This document shows positions 22,819 to 32,871 of a DNA stretch of 55,444 nucleotides, one piece after another. The translations under genes were made by a program, and so were the position numbers. Within the stretch, counting starts at the first letter, position 1, and every line of letters begins with the position of its first letter. The DNA lies in the IMG/VR virus record IMGVR_UViG_3300021424_000039, positions 1-55,444 of that record, one strand, 5' to 3'. Source of the stretch: a virus. Below the pieces are notes generated by a model. The model was not told the DNA's origin, did no database searches, and saw nothing but the letters and a program-made list of their open reading frames with translations.

Positions 22819-24471
22819 CTATGTGCAGATGTGGCTAAGGACAAAACCACAGGGCCGAGACAATTCTACAGCATCTAGTAGCCCTTGGTTAGAATTACCA
22901 ATAACTCCCCCCTGGGTGTCTGCCGTATCACTACTAATGCGAATAGCCCATGGATCGCCGCCGTACGCATAGGTAAGGCTAAATACCTTGTCATTAATGA
23001 GGTTTTGCTGGATGGCATCGTCGAGCCCGCGCTTGGTGCCAGCCCAGTTCCCGAATGCACCGTATTGAGCAATCCACCGAAGATAGGCGATTAGCCCCAG
23101 GAGGTCTGGCGCGTAGTCGACGATTTCGCCCCACTCAGTATCGACGAGTGTTATCAGGCCGTCAACCGTTGTCGACTCATTGCTGCCAGCCTGATTCCAG
23201 GTAATCGTTGTGCCGCTAGTTCCTGTTACCCTGAATGTGCCGTTGAAGGAAGATGGCGTCGCCCCAGACACCACGACATAGTCATTTGTGGCGAATCCAG
23301 TTGACGAAGTGACCGTTGCCGTAACTGTTCCCGAAGCACGAGTAAGGTCGGATGGGGATGCCGTAGTTGAGGCAGCATCAATCGTCGTCATCAAGGAGAG
23401 CCAACTAGATGGCAAATTACCCCATGGGGTCGATGTTAGGCCTGGGTTCGAAAAGTCATTTCCGGTAATTGAAAGCAGCCATGGGAAATACCCAGTCCTG
23501 ACTGCAGTTGGATCGACAAGTTGACTGAGTGTTTCTTCATCTGCAGGGTCTTTGCCATCTTCGGTATCTGTGTACGCGAACTGGAAGAAGTCAGCAAGAA
23601 CGTCGTTGTGTCCCGACAGGGCGACATCCATGTACCGGGCAAACGGGTAGTCAGGTAATTCCCCTGGCTCGACAGCCTTTTCGTCAGCGTCAAGAATGTA
23701 CTCGGGCAACACGTTCATCGTCCGAAGTACAAAGCGATTATTCAGCCAGGCATTGCTAGCAACCAGGGTAGGTCGAGTCATGTAAAAAGAGAAGTTCGCC
23801 CCAGTGCCTGAGATGGTTATCGTCAATGATTTAGACAAACCATCGTTTCGCAAGAAAAGACGGTTTGAGCGAATCAGCGTCCAGTTTTTGGGGTCAGCCG
23901 TAATGCTGGCTCGATTTGTTTTGTCCGGCGCATAAACAGAAATACTGCCAAGCGTTGCGCTTGTTTCATCTGCGCCACTGTCGGCCCAAGAAATGGTGTT
24001 TTGGAAAACACGGGTAATTCTAAACGAGCCGTTAAAACTTGCTGAGCAACCCGTAACTGTGATGTATTCATCCGCGCGGATATTGGAAGTGTCGACTGTC
24101 GCAGTGACAACGCCGTTAAGGCGCGACATGGCAGTTGGAGTCATGTCAACATTTACTGCTGATTCAATTCCGACATCAATCTGAATGCTTGTCTCCCCGC
24201 CCACTGGAGATGTCCCAGGCACCAACACCCATGCGTGGAATTCGTACTCGAAACTATCGCCAGGAACTTCTACATCAGCAAGTTCAAACTCAAATGAGTT
24301 AGCGCTTGGCTGCACGAACAGCGAATCATATTCATAATTTCGAACATAAGCCATTGATGGCGTGATCGTGCCAGTGGTGGCGGACCAATCGCCGGCAGAA
24401 AGACCACCAGATACGCCGCCAACCATAAAGGTTGCGTTGCTACCGCTCAGGACATTGGTGGTGACGGCCAT
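22819..24471 (-). CDS. Baseplate tail protein, P2 gpI-like C-terminal region, 550 aa
   Basis: The N-terminal 230 residues are beta-rich with TVDTSNIRADEYITVTG-type repeats that recur at about 385-430 (VTSSTGFATNDYVVVSGATPSSFNGTFRVTG). The C-terminal region (YLRWIAQYGAFGNWAGTKRGLDDAIQ... and LLDAVELSRPCGFVLSHI) matches Tail_P2_I-type baseplate proteins. Following baseplate J in the order W, J, I as in P2-like tails supports this. It is located at the baseplate periphery and connects fibres. Confidence 0.8.
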   Translation of the reverse strand: MAVTTNVLSGSNATFMVGGVSGGLSAGDWSATTGTITPSMAYVRNYEYDSLFVQPSANSFEFELADVEVPGDSFEYEFHAWVLVPGTSPVGGETSIQIDVGIESAVNVDMTPTAMSRLNGVVTATVDTSNIRADEYITVTGCSASFNGSFRITRVFQNTISWADSGADETSATLGSISVYAPDKTNRASITADPKNWTLIRSNRLFLRNDGLSKSLTITISGTGANFSFYMTRPTLVASNAWLNNRFVLRTMNVLPEYILDADEKAVEPGELPDYPFARYMDVALSGHNDVLADFFQFAYTDTEDGKDPADEETLSQLVDPTAVRTGYFPWLLSITGNDFSNPGLTSTPWGNLPSSWLSLMTTIDAASTTASPSDLTRASGTVTATVTSSTGFATNDYVVVSGATPSSFNGTFRVTGTSGTTITWNQAGSNESTTVDGLITLVDTEWGEIVDYAPDLLGLIAYLRWIAQYGAFGNWAGTKRGLDDAIQQNLINDKVFSLTYAYGGDPWAIRISSDTADTQGGVIGNSNQGLLDAVELSRPCGFVLSHICT

Positions 24472-24474
24472 ACT

Positions 24475-25923
24475 TTAGGCCTCACCAACGGTGGCTGTTA
24501 GGAGCGGCAGGGTGCCCTTGTAGGGGAAAACAATGTCGCCACCAGAAAGGCTAGCAATAGCGGATGTTGGTGAATCAAACGTGACCGAATCGACGTAGTC
24601 GACGCCCTCCACCTGGGCTACGCGGGCAATAATCAGGTTTGCCTTAACCTCGCTAGCCCAATCCCAGTTCGCCGGAGACACAACACTATCAATGTATTCC
24701 TCAACGGCGTCGAGAACTTCAAAACTTGAATAGCCGGCTTTCACCACAATGTCGATGGAGCATGAGATGTTCACAACCATGGCTGGCATGTAGTTAATTG
24801 TCAGGCCGGCGATTGTCCTGTCTGATACATCATTAACGATTACGGTGCTGTCAGCCGTAGTGAGCGAGTCGCCATGTTCGTCACAAATGACAATGGTAGC
24901 ATTTCCTTGAGCATCGGCGGCGGCTGTGTCCATCCCGTCAAGATGGTAAATGAACGAGTTCTCGGCCGTAGCAGAAGCATTGGTCCCGGCCGAAGCCCAA
25001 GAAATGTTGGTGGCGTTCGATGCAGTTACACTGAAATAGCCATCAAATGCCGAGCCCGCGCCGGGAGTGAATACCTGAATCTCGTCATTGACGCCAATAC
25101 CATGACCACTTGGCACGGTTACAGTTACAGTTCCGCTGGACCGGACAAAGTTGCCGGTCGGCTCAATGGTGCTGAGATCAGTCAAGTCATACACATTGCA
25201 CCGCCAGCCAGTCGAGGTGGTCACCGCGGTGAAGTCTGTGTCCGGGGTGCTTGTTCCAGCAAGCAACGACAGGACTCTGTTCTTGATCTGCGTAGCGGTT
25301 ACGAGGCCCTGAGTTAGTCCAGAAAGGAATGTGGCTCCACGGGTGAAGTATTCCGCATCGCTCTCGGCGGAAAGTCCCTGAGTAACGTCAGCCCCAATCT
25401 TCGCGGACAGTAGGCGATTTGTCTGTGTTAAGATAATAAGGGGATCATCAACAACCAGGGATGGCACGGTGCCGGTGCTTACTGCTCGAATATCAATTTG
25501 GCTTGAGATGGTGCTGCCAGCAGTGATGGTTCCTGGTTCAATCGTTTCGAACACATGAAGAATCGTTCCAGATGTTGTGGTCTCGATGTGGCCAACCTGA
25601 GTTCCGGATGGGATATTTGCGCCGGCATTGTCGACAGCAGTGAAAATTACTGTGCCGGTGGCGAACGAAGCCTCTTTGCGAACTAGGCCAAAAAGGCCCA
25701 TGATCCCGTCCATCAGGCCATCGGGGAGTCGGTTGATGGCTGCAATGAGTTGCCCACCAACATAGGACGTTGCCTGCAGGAGGGCATCTTCCACTGTTCC
25801 GGTACGAGGAGAAAACTCAGGGAGCGCCGTGGATGCATAGTCGACGGCCTCTGTGTACAGGTCGCCGGGCTGCTTGTCGTAGATGGTTAGGTCTACGTAC
25901 TCTCGGAAGTCTGGTGAGGCCAT
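24475..25923 (-). CDS. Baseplate J-like protein, 482 aa
   Basis: Typical order: N-terminal PDFREYVDLTIYD, a conserved GGQLIAAINRLP region, the family's ASFATGTVIFTAVDNAGANIPSGTQVGHIETTTSG segment (about 85-120), then SAESDAEYFTRGATFLSGLT and the C-terminal VDYVDSVTFDS. J proteins form the wedge of contractile-tail baseplates. An internal beta insertion (about 250-300) resembles the repeat in the gpI-like neighbour. It is directly downstream of the W/gp25-like gene. Confidence 0.92.
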   Translation of the reverse strand: MASPDFREYVDLTIYDKQPGDLYTEAVDYASTALPEFSPRTGTVEDALLQATSYVGGQLIAAINRLPDGLMDGIMGLFGLVRKEASFATGTVIFTAVDNAGANIPSGTQVGHIETTTSGTILHVFETIEPGTITAGSTISSQIDIRAVSTGTVPSLVVDDPLIILTQTNRLLSAKIGADVTQGLSAESDAEYFTRGATFLSGLTQGLVTATQIKNRVLSLLAGTSTPDTDFTAVTTSTGWRCNVYDLTDLSTIEPTGNFVRSSGTVTVTVPSGHGIGVNDEIQVFTPGAGSAFDGYFSVTASNATNISWASAGTNASATAENSFIYHLDGMDTAAADAQGNATIVICDEHGDSLTTADSTVIVNDVSDRTIAGLTINYMPAMVVNISCSIDIVVKAGYSSFEVLDAVEEYIDSVVSPANWDWASEVKANLIIARVAQVEGVDYVDSVTFDSPTSAIASLSGGDIVFPYKGTLPLLTATVGEA

Positions 25924-25924
25924 G

Positions 25925-26254
25925 TCAATCTCTCTTTAGAAAACTCAGTTTGATTTCTGTCTGCCCGCTATCGCTCGCATAAGCCTCAATATCGGCAATA
26001 TCAATTTCGGGGATGAACTGAGCGACGTTGTATGAAAGGCTTTCAATCGACTTGACGTCGAAGGGAATATCGCCAACGCCCACCTGGGGCATCAGCACCA
26101 ATTCGCCGCGACGAGTTGAGGCAAAGCAAAATAATAGATGTGCATAATATTGGTCAGACTGATCTGCCCAAACATCAGCAGAACCCTCAACAAATTTTAG
26201 CGGCAGTTTTAGGGCATCCATGTCAATTCCTTTATTCGTACCATTGTAAATCAA
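25925..26254 (-). CDS. Baseplate wedge protein, gp25/W-like, 109 aa
   Basis: A small protein with the GPW_gp25 pattern: LPLKFVEGSADVWADQSDQYYAHLLFCFASTRRGELVLMPQVGVGDIPFD, then a predicted helix and a beta C-terminus (TEIKLSFLKRD). In T4 and P2 this family has lysozyme-like architecture but is structural and anchors sheath to baseplate. The gene order W-J-I is preserved. Confidence 0.88.
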   Translation of the reverse strand: MIYNGTNKGIDMDALKLPLKFVEGSADVWADQSDQYYAHLLFCFASTRRGELVLMPQVGVGDIPFDVKSIESLSYNVAQFIPEIDIADIEAYASDSGQTEIKLSFLKRD

Positions 26255-26293
26255 TACTTGCGCCCACAGAGAGAATATAGAATTTATCGTTTC

Positions 26294-26938
26294 TCATGCT
26301 GCCCCGATATCCTCGACGTAAAGCATGGCGAGCCCGGTTCCGGATCGAGTTGCGGTGCCAGTACCGGCTGAAAACTGGAGAGTGGCAACGACCGTTTGCG
26401 ATCCTGCGCTTATCTGGGCGATCGACTCAACTCGCCCAAGGGATGATGGTAGCGTCGACGCAATGGCGGTGGTCGACGAGTTCAGAATGGTGCCGGCGAG
26501 GTTGGTCTGCCGAAGCCGTAATGTAGCGGTTGCCGCCGACGTGCCAGACAACGCGGGTTCGATGTAGACGATTCGATAAATTCGGCTGGCTTCGGCTGTC
26601 CATGTGGCCGTCAGCGCCACCTCTTCAGCGGTGACAGATGTGTCGGTAGTAGATGCCTCCACCTCAGTCATGAGGCCGCGAGGCATTTTGTTCGTCGTGC
26701 TTGACAGAACCACCAATTGGTCCGATAAGTGGCCAATAAAGGCGCAGAACACGGTGTCGCCGGCAGCCAGCCCATTTGCCCCGAAAAAGGTCGGGCATGG
26801 GCCATAGGCCGCTTCACCGCTGAGCCGCGGCAACTGCACGTAGCAGGCATTCCCGTCTACCCGAACGACAATGCCGATGTAAACGCCGCCGCCCTGGACG
26901 GGGACTGATGAGGCCTTGCTATAGGAAATCAGGTTCAT
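26294..26938 (-). CDS. Baseplate protein with N-terminal OB-fold (gpV/gp5-like), 214 aa
   Basis: VYIGIVVRVDGNACYVQLPRLSGEAAYGPCP and AAGDTVFCAFIGHLSDQLVVLSST form an OB-fold like the N-termini of phage baseplate spike and hub proteins. The C-terminal half is an Ig-like beta domain (VEASTTDTSVTAEEVALTATWTAEASRIYRI... LRLRQTNLAG) frequent in actinophage minor tail proteins. There is no beta-helix spike. It is probably a short hub or spike component. Confidence 0.75.
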   Translation of the reverse strand: MNLISYSKASSVPVQGGGVYIGIVVRVDGNACYVQLPRLSGEAAYGPCPTFFGANGLAAGDTVFCAFIGHLSDQLVVLSSTTNKMPRGLMTEVEASTTDTSVTAEEVALTATWTAEASRIYRIVYIEPALSGTSAATATLRLRQTNLAGTILNSSTTAIASTLPSSLGRVESIAQISAGSQTVVATLQFSAGTGTATRSGTGLAMLYVEDIGAA

Positions 26939-27858
26939 CAGTTCACCTTCTTGGGGTCAGGGACCACTGCAGTTTGGAAGGTGACATTAACCGGGTCTGG
27001 TACGCCTTCCATGAACTCGACGGCAGTAACCAAATACAGCCCATCAAAATTTGGCAAGCCCTTAAGTCCAATCGTCATTCCCGGCCGGATATTGACCGCA
27101 TTTGTTCTGTCAAGGACAACACTGCCCGACCCCTCAAGAGGGTCATTCTCTGATCGACGAATACGTGGCATGTCAAGACAAACAAATCGAGAGTCAGTGG
27201 ACGGGGTCGGATAGGTGATTGGAATGTATTGAAGGTTGTTGATGCCGAATGCAGTGATCGATCCCTCGGCTGTAAAGATATTTGACGGATCAGTGTCGAT
27301 GCCGATCTTGCCAAGCAAAAACGCCTGAGACGCAAAAAATAGCGAACCGTCGCTTTCGAACAGCGCATACTGAAGTGATGCAGCCGCCCTACCCAGTACG
27401 TCCCAGACGGATTCGTCGTTGTTGCCGCTAGAGACCTGGAAGGAGGACTGAACGGTGGGATTTGACTGTCCGTAGAACTTCAGGAAGAAGCGATTGGCCG
27501 TGAGCCGGGCAAAGTCATAGGCCGAGGCGCCACCGATGGCCCTGGGCTGCTTGTCGCGTTTCATCAACTGGATGAATGTGGATCGAGCCTGAATATTAAT
27601 CTGGGGCGACGACCCCGGGCCACGACCCACCTCGACTGCCGCAATTTCAAATGGCATGTTGCGGTATACCAGATTGCGACGAATTTGAAAGTAGTTGCCC
27701 TTCATCATGGAGAAATCTGGATCGATAACACTAAATGAGATTTCGCTTGCGCCGTCGATGCGGTAACTCACAGAAAAGTCTGTGATGTATTCGGCAATTT
27801 GGCCGACCTGTTTTGTGGTCAGGTCATTGATGGTAATTAATGATGAATCGATCATCAC
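26938..27858 (-). CDS. Baseplate hub protein (gpD/XkdQ-like), 306 aa
   Basis: The pattern ITINDLTTKQVGQIAEYITDFSVSYRIDGASEISFSVIDPDF is typical of the first hub domain; then QIRRNLVYRNMPFEIAAVEV, INIQARSTFIQLMKRD, and a C-terminal SGSVVLDRTNAVNIRPGMTIGLKGLPNFDGLYLVTAVEF domain. Hub proteins form the trimeric centre of the baseplate and bind the tube. It overlaps the OB-fold gene by 1 base. Confidence 0.82.
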   Translation of the reverse strand: MMIDSSLITINDLTTKQVGQIAEYITDFSVSYRIDGASEISFSVIDPDFSMMKGNYFQIRRNLVYRNMPFEIAAVEVGRGPGSSPQINIQARSTFIQLMKRDKQPRAIGGASAYDFARLTANRFFLKFYGQSNPTVQSSFQVSSGNNDESVWDVLGRAAASLQYALFESDGSLFFASQAFLLGKIGIDTDPSNIFTAEGSITAFGINNLQYIPITYPTPSTDSRFVCLDMPRIRRSENDPLEGSGSVVLDRTNAVNIRPGMTIGLKGLPNFDGLYLVTAVEFMEGVPDPVNVTFQTAVVPDPKKVN

Positions 27859-27861
27859 GGG

Positions 27862-28611
27862 TCATCCAGATGCAGGTATGGGAATAAGCACAGTTATGCC
27901 TTGTTCGACGGCTTGGTCTAAAGCAATTCTTTGATTTGTGGTCAATTCCTTGTGGGTATCGGGGGGCGGACTTTTCTTTTTAACTGGCGGCACCTGCCGC
28001 GGATACGTGATTGCAGGAAAGCGCACGACCCCAATATCCGGGTTATTCACTTCACGCAAAGTGATCGAGCACTCCGCCGCTGTAATTTGATTGTCCTTAT
28101 TTCGTCGGACTGAGCGAACCGTGAAGTCTGTAATGTGGAAAAAGAAACCGCTAGATGTCCTGCTTGGCTGGCCGGGAATCTGGAATGGATTGGTCAGCAT
28201 TCCATCCATGCCAAAAACACTGACGGTTCGCTTCGAGGATGCCATGTATCTCAGTGTTACTAAGTCATCGTCGACGCTGTATGTGATTCCGTCCCCAGGC
28301 CGAGCAACCAAAAAGTTGAATGAAACGTCGAGCAACTTGCTTTGTGAGTAGTCAATTAATGGGGTGCGCCCAGGGCGGTTGATTTCCGTCCATTCAGCGG
28401 CCATGTTGGAGTATTGAACATCAATCGGCGCATAGGGGAAAAAGAACTCGTACGGCTGGTCCTGAATAGTTGAAAGATTCAGAACCATTTTCGCGGTGAT
28501 GTTCTGGGACTGAACTGCCACAGCGCCAGAGATTTGACCCACAGAAAGGGCTCGCCTATCGCTGGTGTTTTTAATGGTGAACCGCAGTGACCGAAGGTCT
28601 GAAGTTGACAT
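27862..28611 (-). CDS. Baseplate/tail protein, 249 aa
   Basis: Situated between tape measure and hub, where contractile-tail phages encode XkdP/gp53-like proteins. It contains SQNITAKMVLNLSTIQDQPYEFFFPYAPIDVQYSNM, a conserved beta region, and FFFHITDFTVRSVRRNKDNQITAAECSITLREVNN. A Lys/Pro-rich linker (VPPVKKKSPPPDTHKE) precedes a short C-terminal segment, but no LysM domain is evident. It probably bridges hub and tube. Confidence 0.78.
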   Translation of the reverse strand: MSTSDLRSLRFTIKNTSDRRALSVGQISGAVAVQSQNITAKMVLNLSTIQDQPYEFFFPYAPIDVQYSNMAAEWTEINRPGRTPLIDYSQSKLLDVSFNFLVARPGDGITYSVDDDLVTLRYMASSKRTVSVFGMDGMLTNPFQIPGQPSRTSSGFFFHITDFTVRSVRRNKDNQITAAECSITLREVNNPDIGVVRFPAITYPRQVPPVKKKSPPPDTHKELTTNQRIALDQAVEQGITVLIPIPASG

Positions 28612-28613
28612 GA

Positions 28614-31600
28614 CTATCTCCTTTCGCGGCGGTTCTGATCGAGGCGCTGGATTCGATCCATTACCTTGGAGGCGATTTCATTGGCGTCTGCATTCGCGCC
28701 ATTGACATTGACCGAATAGTTGTAGACATTACTCGACGCCGATGGTGTCGACATTGGCCTAATCGCCGGCATCGACATGTCACCCATGGGTGTTTCGCCA
28801 GGAACGACATGAAGGTGACGGCCACCGCCGCGACCGTGGAACTCCGCGAATCCACCGGAGTTATTTACAAGACTCGCGTACTGGCCAAGATTCTGACCGA
28901 CTAGGTCGTATGCGCGGCCCGTGATGTGGTCAGAGTTAATTGAGCCAAGATTCGTTGTGCGGAAGGCCGATGTAATCGAACGCTTGCCAGAAAGCATTGA
29001 GTTGAAGTAGTTGTGGCGGCTCAAGGTTCGCCCAAGACGCTGGGTGGTTGTGTCGCCGCGGGGTGTCCTGGTATCGGGAACGGTTCCATCAGAGGGATCG
29101 AACCATGATGGATTTTGGTTGTACCAGACAGGCGCATCCGCGTACCAGTCTGGGTTTGCCCCGAACCCAGCCTTGACCGCGTCCTGAATTCCGAGATACA
29201 TGGTCTTCTGGTCATCACTGAGCATGTCAAAGAAGGGACTAGTCTGCGTATTAAGGTGCATATACGAAAAAGAACCAAGCCCACCTAGTACTCCAGTGCC
29301 ATGCCCCCGCGCGCCAGTGTGTCCAAATGTATTTAGGAGTGTTCCGTTGGCAAGTTGATTCATTACGGATTGAAGTTGCTCTGGTGACAAGCCAGAAAGC
29401 ATCGCGGAAACCTGGCCGAAATCAGCGGCAATGTTCTGTTGTGATGCCAGTCCAGCAACAATGTCTCTGGCGATACTCGGAATAGCATTGGTGCGGGTGG
29501 TTTCAATAGCCGTATCTTGGGTTCGCTGGACACCAGACGCTCTAATAATGTCGGCCTGACCTTCCAGAAAGCCGCCCGGGGCAATCCCTCTGTTGATCAG
29601 GTCTCGCGCATGAAGCAGATTTGTCAATGGGGAATCGGGGTTCATCACATTAAGAACATCTACATAGTCAAGAAGCAGTTGATTTACGTCATTGGCAGTT
29701 GCAGTACTTCCCAGGTCCCTGAAGGCAATTTCAATTTGGCTCAACTGGTCAGACAGGTCTCCCCTTTCAAGTTGCTTGCGCAGGGGATCGAGCGCTTCGA
29801 TCTGAATATCGCGAACTGAACCAATAATTTCTTCGGCTGTGCGCATTGAGGCGAGGCCTAGTGCTACAACGGCACTATGCACTGACTCTGTTGCTTCATA
29901 TAGGTCAACGCCCATAGTATTTGCCAGGGCCAGAAGTTCTTCCGTGGACTTACCTGTCATCGACTTAAGGACATCCATTTTGTCATTGAAGCCCCTTTCG
30001 ATAATTTCTGTTACCTCAAGAATTTTTTCTTGCTGCAGGTCTAGGCCATCAACATATTTTGTGACGCCAGCGTTTAGTGTGTCTGCCTCTTCTCTTGTAA
30101 TTTTGCCTTCGGCGCGCAGTCGTGCCACTTCGGCCTTGCGGGCATCACGGTCCATGCCCTCAAGACCAAGGCCGCGAATATAGTCGGCTCGCTTGCCAAG
30201 TTTGCCGGCAATATCAGAAACCTGCGAAAAGTCTCCTGTGCCAATGAATGATCGCGCAACAGCGCCCATCACCTCAAGGCCGACCTTTTGAGCGTCCTGT
30301 TTCAGTTTCTTTTCTTCGCCCTTGAAGCGGTTGATCGCTCCAGTTACTCCGCCAATAGCCGCACCAATAACCGCGCCTACGGCGGCGCCAACAGGGCCAC
30401 CCACCATACTTCCGAATGCGGCACCGGCTCCGGCTCCGGCGAGCGCTCCACCGCCAGGAGTCTTTGCGCCAAGAGCACCGCCAGCGAGCGTCAGCCCAAG
30501 ACCGGCCATGGGATTAAACATGGCAACCATCGATCCCATTGATCCGATCGTGTTGCCCGCACTTCCCAATCCGGTATCGGCAAACTGAAAGTTGTTCATG
30601 AGGGCGGCGCTGCCCATCATGGATGCCAAGCCGGCGCCCAGTCCGGTCGGAGCGTAGCCACGAGTAAATCGACCCTGACGAGCACTGCTGCGCAACGCCC
30701 CCTTCAGCGAAGCGCCTATACCCATCCCGGCTTTACCAATTGTTCCAGCACGATACGCCCGATAACTCTGTCGTGTGGTCCCCTTGGTGATTGCATCGGA
30801 ATACTGCTGGAAGTTCATCAGGTGCGACGGCGGAGCCTGCGGCCCACTAATTGCACTCGTCCCAAACCTATTGAATGGGAACATTTTCTTGTATTGCTTT
30901 GGAGTGTATGTTGCAGTTCCACCGCCAGGCAGAAGACCGCCATTCATTTCTCTTGCTTCCATGGGAGAAAATCCAAGCCGCCTAAGTTCCCTAGCAGCAA
31001 TACGGTCCTGAACAAAGTTTCTTGCCCCAACGCTAGCGCGGCTAGCGAGATTCCTAGTAAAAATACCAGCGTTGTAGGCTCCACGGCCAGCGAAGGCTGT
31101 TGTGTTTGCTAGTCCGATGCCGGAACCGTAACTATTCATTCCCGGCATAAATCCACCGCCCAGGACCCCGAAGGGACCTAGAGCGCTGTTAATCGCTCCA
31201 CCCATGGTACGGGCCCCACGCATCATGCCGCGGCCCGCTCTGCCCCGGGTTCGCCGGCCGCCAGGGCCCCTCTTGCTGCCCAGCATTGCTTTCCCACCAA
31301 ACATCAAGCCAAGGGCGGCCATTCCCCCCATTGAGCCCATCTGTCCGATGCCACCAACAATTGCCAGTACCATTTCTGCAATTGTCATAAATGCTTCAGC
31401 AAGCGCATTGATGACTGGCAAAGCCTTAACAAAACTTTCCTCAAGCACTTTTGCAAAGTCAAAGAACAGGTTGACGAAGCGCTCAAGATTGCTTCCGAAT
31501 CTGTCGAATTGCTCTCGGTTGTCTTCAATTAGTACGCCAATATCTTGATACTTTGCCCCGAACCGCTCGAAGATTTGCGTGAACGCCGGCCCGAAAATGT

Positions 31601-32831
31601 CCATGATTGCACGGCCGATTTCGGTGTATGGCCGCAGGCGATCAACAATGTCTTCAAATACATAGACAAGTTCTTTCCAAAACGAAACGAACCGGCCAAC
31701 CATTCCCTCCGACCTGGGAAGATACTCGCGGAATAACTTGATGAGAATTTCTTCCAACTTGAGGAACATGCCAACGAAACCTTCAAGGAATGGGCCCCTG
31801 CCGAAAGAAGCAATAGATGGACCAACGCGCCGAAGAACACCCATGAGTGATTGCGCAACTTGGTCAAGTGCCGATTTGGTTGGCCCCAACAGGCTGTCAC
31901 CGATATCTGCACCCATGGTGAAGAATTGGCTCATATAGCCCTTGAGTTGGCCGAACAGCGTCTGGCGTACGCGGCCCGCCTGCCCGGTTACTCCGCCGAA
32001 GGCAGCGAGTTCTCCGCTCGACAGCAACTTCTGGAAGTCGGCAACTGAAGACATGCCGCGCTTCTTGGCTTCATCAAGGGCTTTGGCAAATTGGGGACCG
32101 ATCTTCTGACCAGCGGCCAGGACGTTCTGGGTAAGTTTGCCTTCTTTTTGCAACAGGCCAATAAATGCGCCAGCAGCGGCAATATTCTTGGCCGGGTCTC
32201 CGCCAGCAGCGGCAAAGTCTGCCAATTGGCGAAGCATGTTCTGCGACTGCCCAGTGAAACGGCTGCTCTGGTTTACTTGTACGAACGCATCATTTAGTCC
32301 AGTAAGCCCAAACACTGCCAGTTCGGCATCGCGCTGGAGGCCTCGCAGGCTTGCCGAAGCGTTCTGTGTTGCACCAAGGAAGTTATTATTCGTCGTGTAG
32401 TTGAACGACTGCATGGCTGCGCTGTATTCACGGAATCCAGCGAGCGCTACCGCTGCTGCCGCGCCAACTGCGGCAACGCCGGCAGCCACTAATTGCAGGG
32501 CTCCGTGATACGCCTTTGCCAGGAGCCGACCAGTGGCAAAGGTGGCATTCAGCAAAGGCAACGCTGCTGTGGCAACAACAGTCAGTATCGCATTGAACTT
32601 GGCAAAAATCCCAATCATTGTTCCAACAATTGAGCGCATCCTTACAAATGTGCGGCTAACAAGGTCGGTGCGATTTTTAATAGCGCTGAAGCGCTCATTT
32701 ATGAGTGATTGGCGCTTCATGAACCGGTCGTTCATTCGGTTCATCGAAGCCAACTGCTTCTGCAAGCGTGTGATGTTTTGAACGCCCGAGATGTCGACAT
32801 CAATTTTTACGACAACACGTTCGTCGGCCAT
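28614..32831 (-). CDS. Tape measure protein with C-terminal M15-like peptidase domain
   Basis: About 1405 residues. I use the ATG at 32831; a TTG at 32837 is also in frame. The N-terminus is coiled coil (DVDISGVQNITRLQKQLASM...), followed by hydrophobic helices (about 70-140 and 480-520), Ala/Gly-rich glycine-zipper segments (about 750-850) and more coiled coil. Counting from the TTG, the C-terminal part (about 1284-1345) has SDHITGRAYDL (H1304, D1311) and GRHLHV (H1343), matching the zinc ligands of M15-type peptidases as in the endolysin. The protein sets tail length and may help the DNA cross the cell wall during injection. It lies downstream of the frameshifted chaperone. Confidence 0.93.
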   Translation of the reverse strand: MADERVVVKIDVDISGVQNITRLQKQLASMNRMNDRFMKRQSLINERFSAIKNRTDLVSRTFVRMRSIVGTMIGIFAKFNAILTVVATAALPLLNATFATGRLLAKAYHGALQLVAAGVAAVGAAAAVALAGFREYSAAMQSFNYTTNNNFLGATQNASASLRGLQRDAELAVFGLTGLNDAFVQVNQSSRFTGQSQNMLRQLADFAAAGGDPAKNIAAAGAFIGLLQKEGKLTQNVLAAGQKIGPQFAKALDEAKKRGMSSVADFQKLLSSGELAAFGGVTGQAGRVRQTLFGQLKGYMSQFFTMGADIGDSLLGPTKSALDQVAQSLMGVLRRVGPSIASFGRGPFLEGFVGMFLKLEEILIKLFREYLPRSEGMVGRFVSFWKELVYVFEDIVDRLRPYTEIGRAIMDIFGPAFTQIFERFGAKYQDIGVLIEDNREQFDRFGSNLERFVNLFFDFAKVLEESFVKALPVINALAEAFMTIAEMVLAIVGGIGQMGSMGGMAALGLMFGGKAMLGSKRGPGGRRTRGRAGRGMMRGARTMGGAINSALGPFGVLGGGFMPGMNSYGSGIGLANTTAFAGRGAYNAGIFTRNLASRASVGARNFVQDRIAARELRRLGFSPMEAREMNGGLLPGGGTATYTPKQYKKMFPFNRFGTSAISGPQAPPSHLMNFQQYSDAITKGTTRQSYRAYRAGTIGKAGMGIGASLKGALRSSARQGRFTRGYAPTGLGAGLASMMGSAALMNNFQFADTGLGSAGNTIGSMGSMVAMFNPMAGLGLTLAGGALGAKTPGGGALAGAGAGAAFGSMVGGPVGAAVGAVIGAAIGGVTGAINRFKGEEKKLKQDAQKVGLEVMGAVARSFIGTGDFSQVSDIAGKLGKRADYIRGLGLEGMDRDARKAEVARLRAEGKITREEADTLNAGVTKYVDGLDLQQEKILEVTEIIERGFNDKMDVLKSMTGKSTEELLALANTMGVDLYEATESVHSAVVALGLASMRTAEEIIGSVRDIQIEALDPLRKQLERGDLSDQLSQIEIAFRDLGSTATANDVNQLLLDYVDVLNVMNPDSPLTNLLHARDLINRGIAPGGFLEGQADIIRASGVQRTQDTAIETTRTNAIPSIARDIVAGLASQQNIAADFGQVSAMLSGLSPEQLQSVMNQLANGTLLNTFGHTGARGHGTGVLGGLGSFSYMHLNTQTSPFFDMLSDDQKTMYLGIQDAVKAGFGANPDWYADAPVWYNQNPSWFDPSDGTVPDTRTPRGDTTTQRLGRTLSRHNYFNSMLSGKRSITSAFRTTNLGSINSDHITGRAYDLVGQNLGQYASLVNNSGGFAEFHGRGGGRHLHVVPGETPMGDMSMPAIRPMSTPSASSNVYNYSVNVNGANADANEIASKVMDRIQRLDQNRRERR

Positions 32832-32871
32832 GATCAACCTATGTAAGTAGCAGCGCTAGGGATGCCCTATT

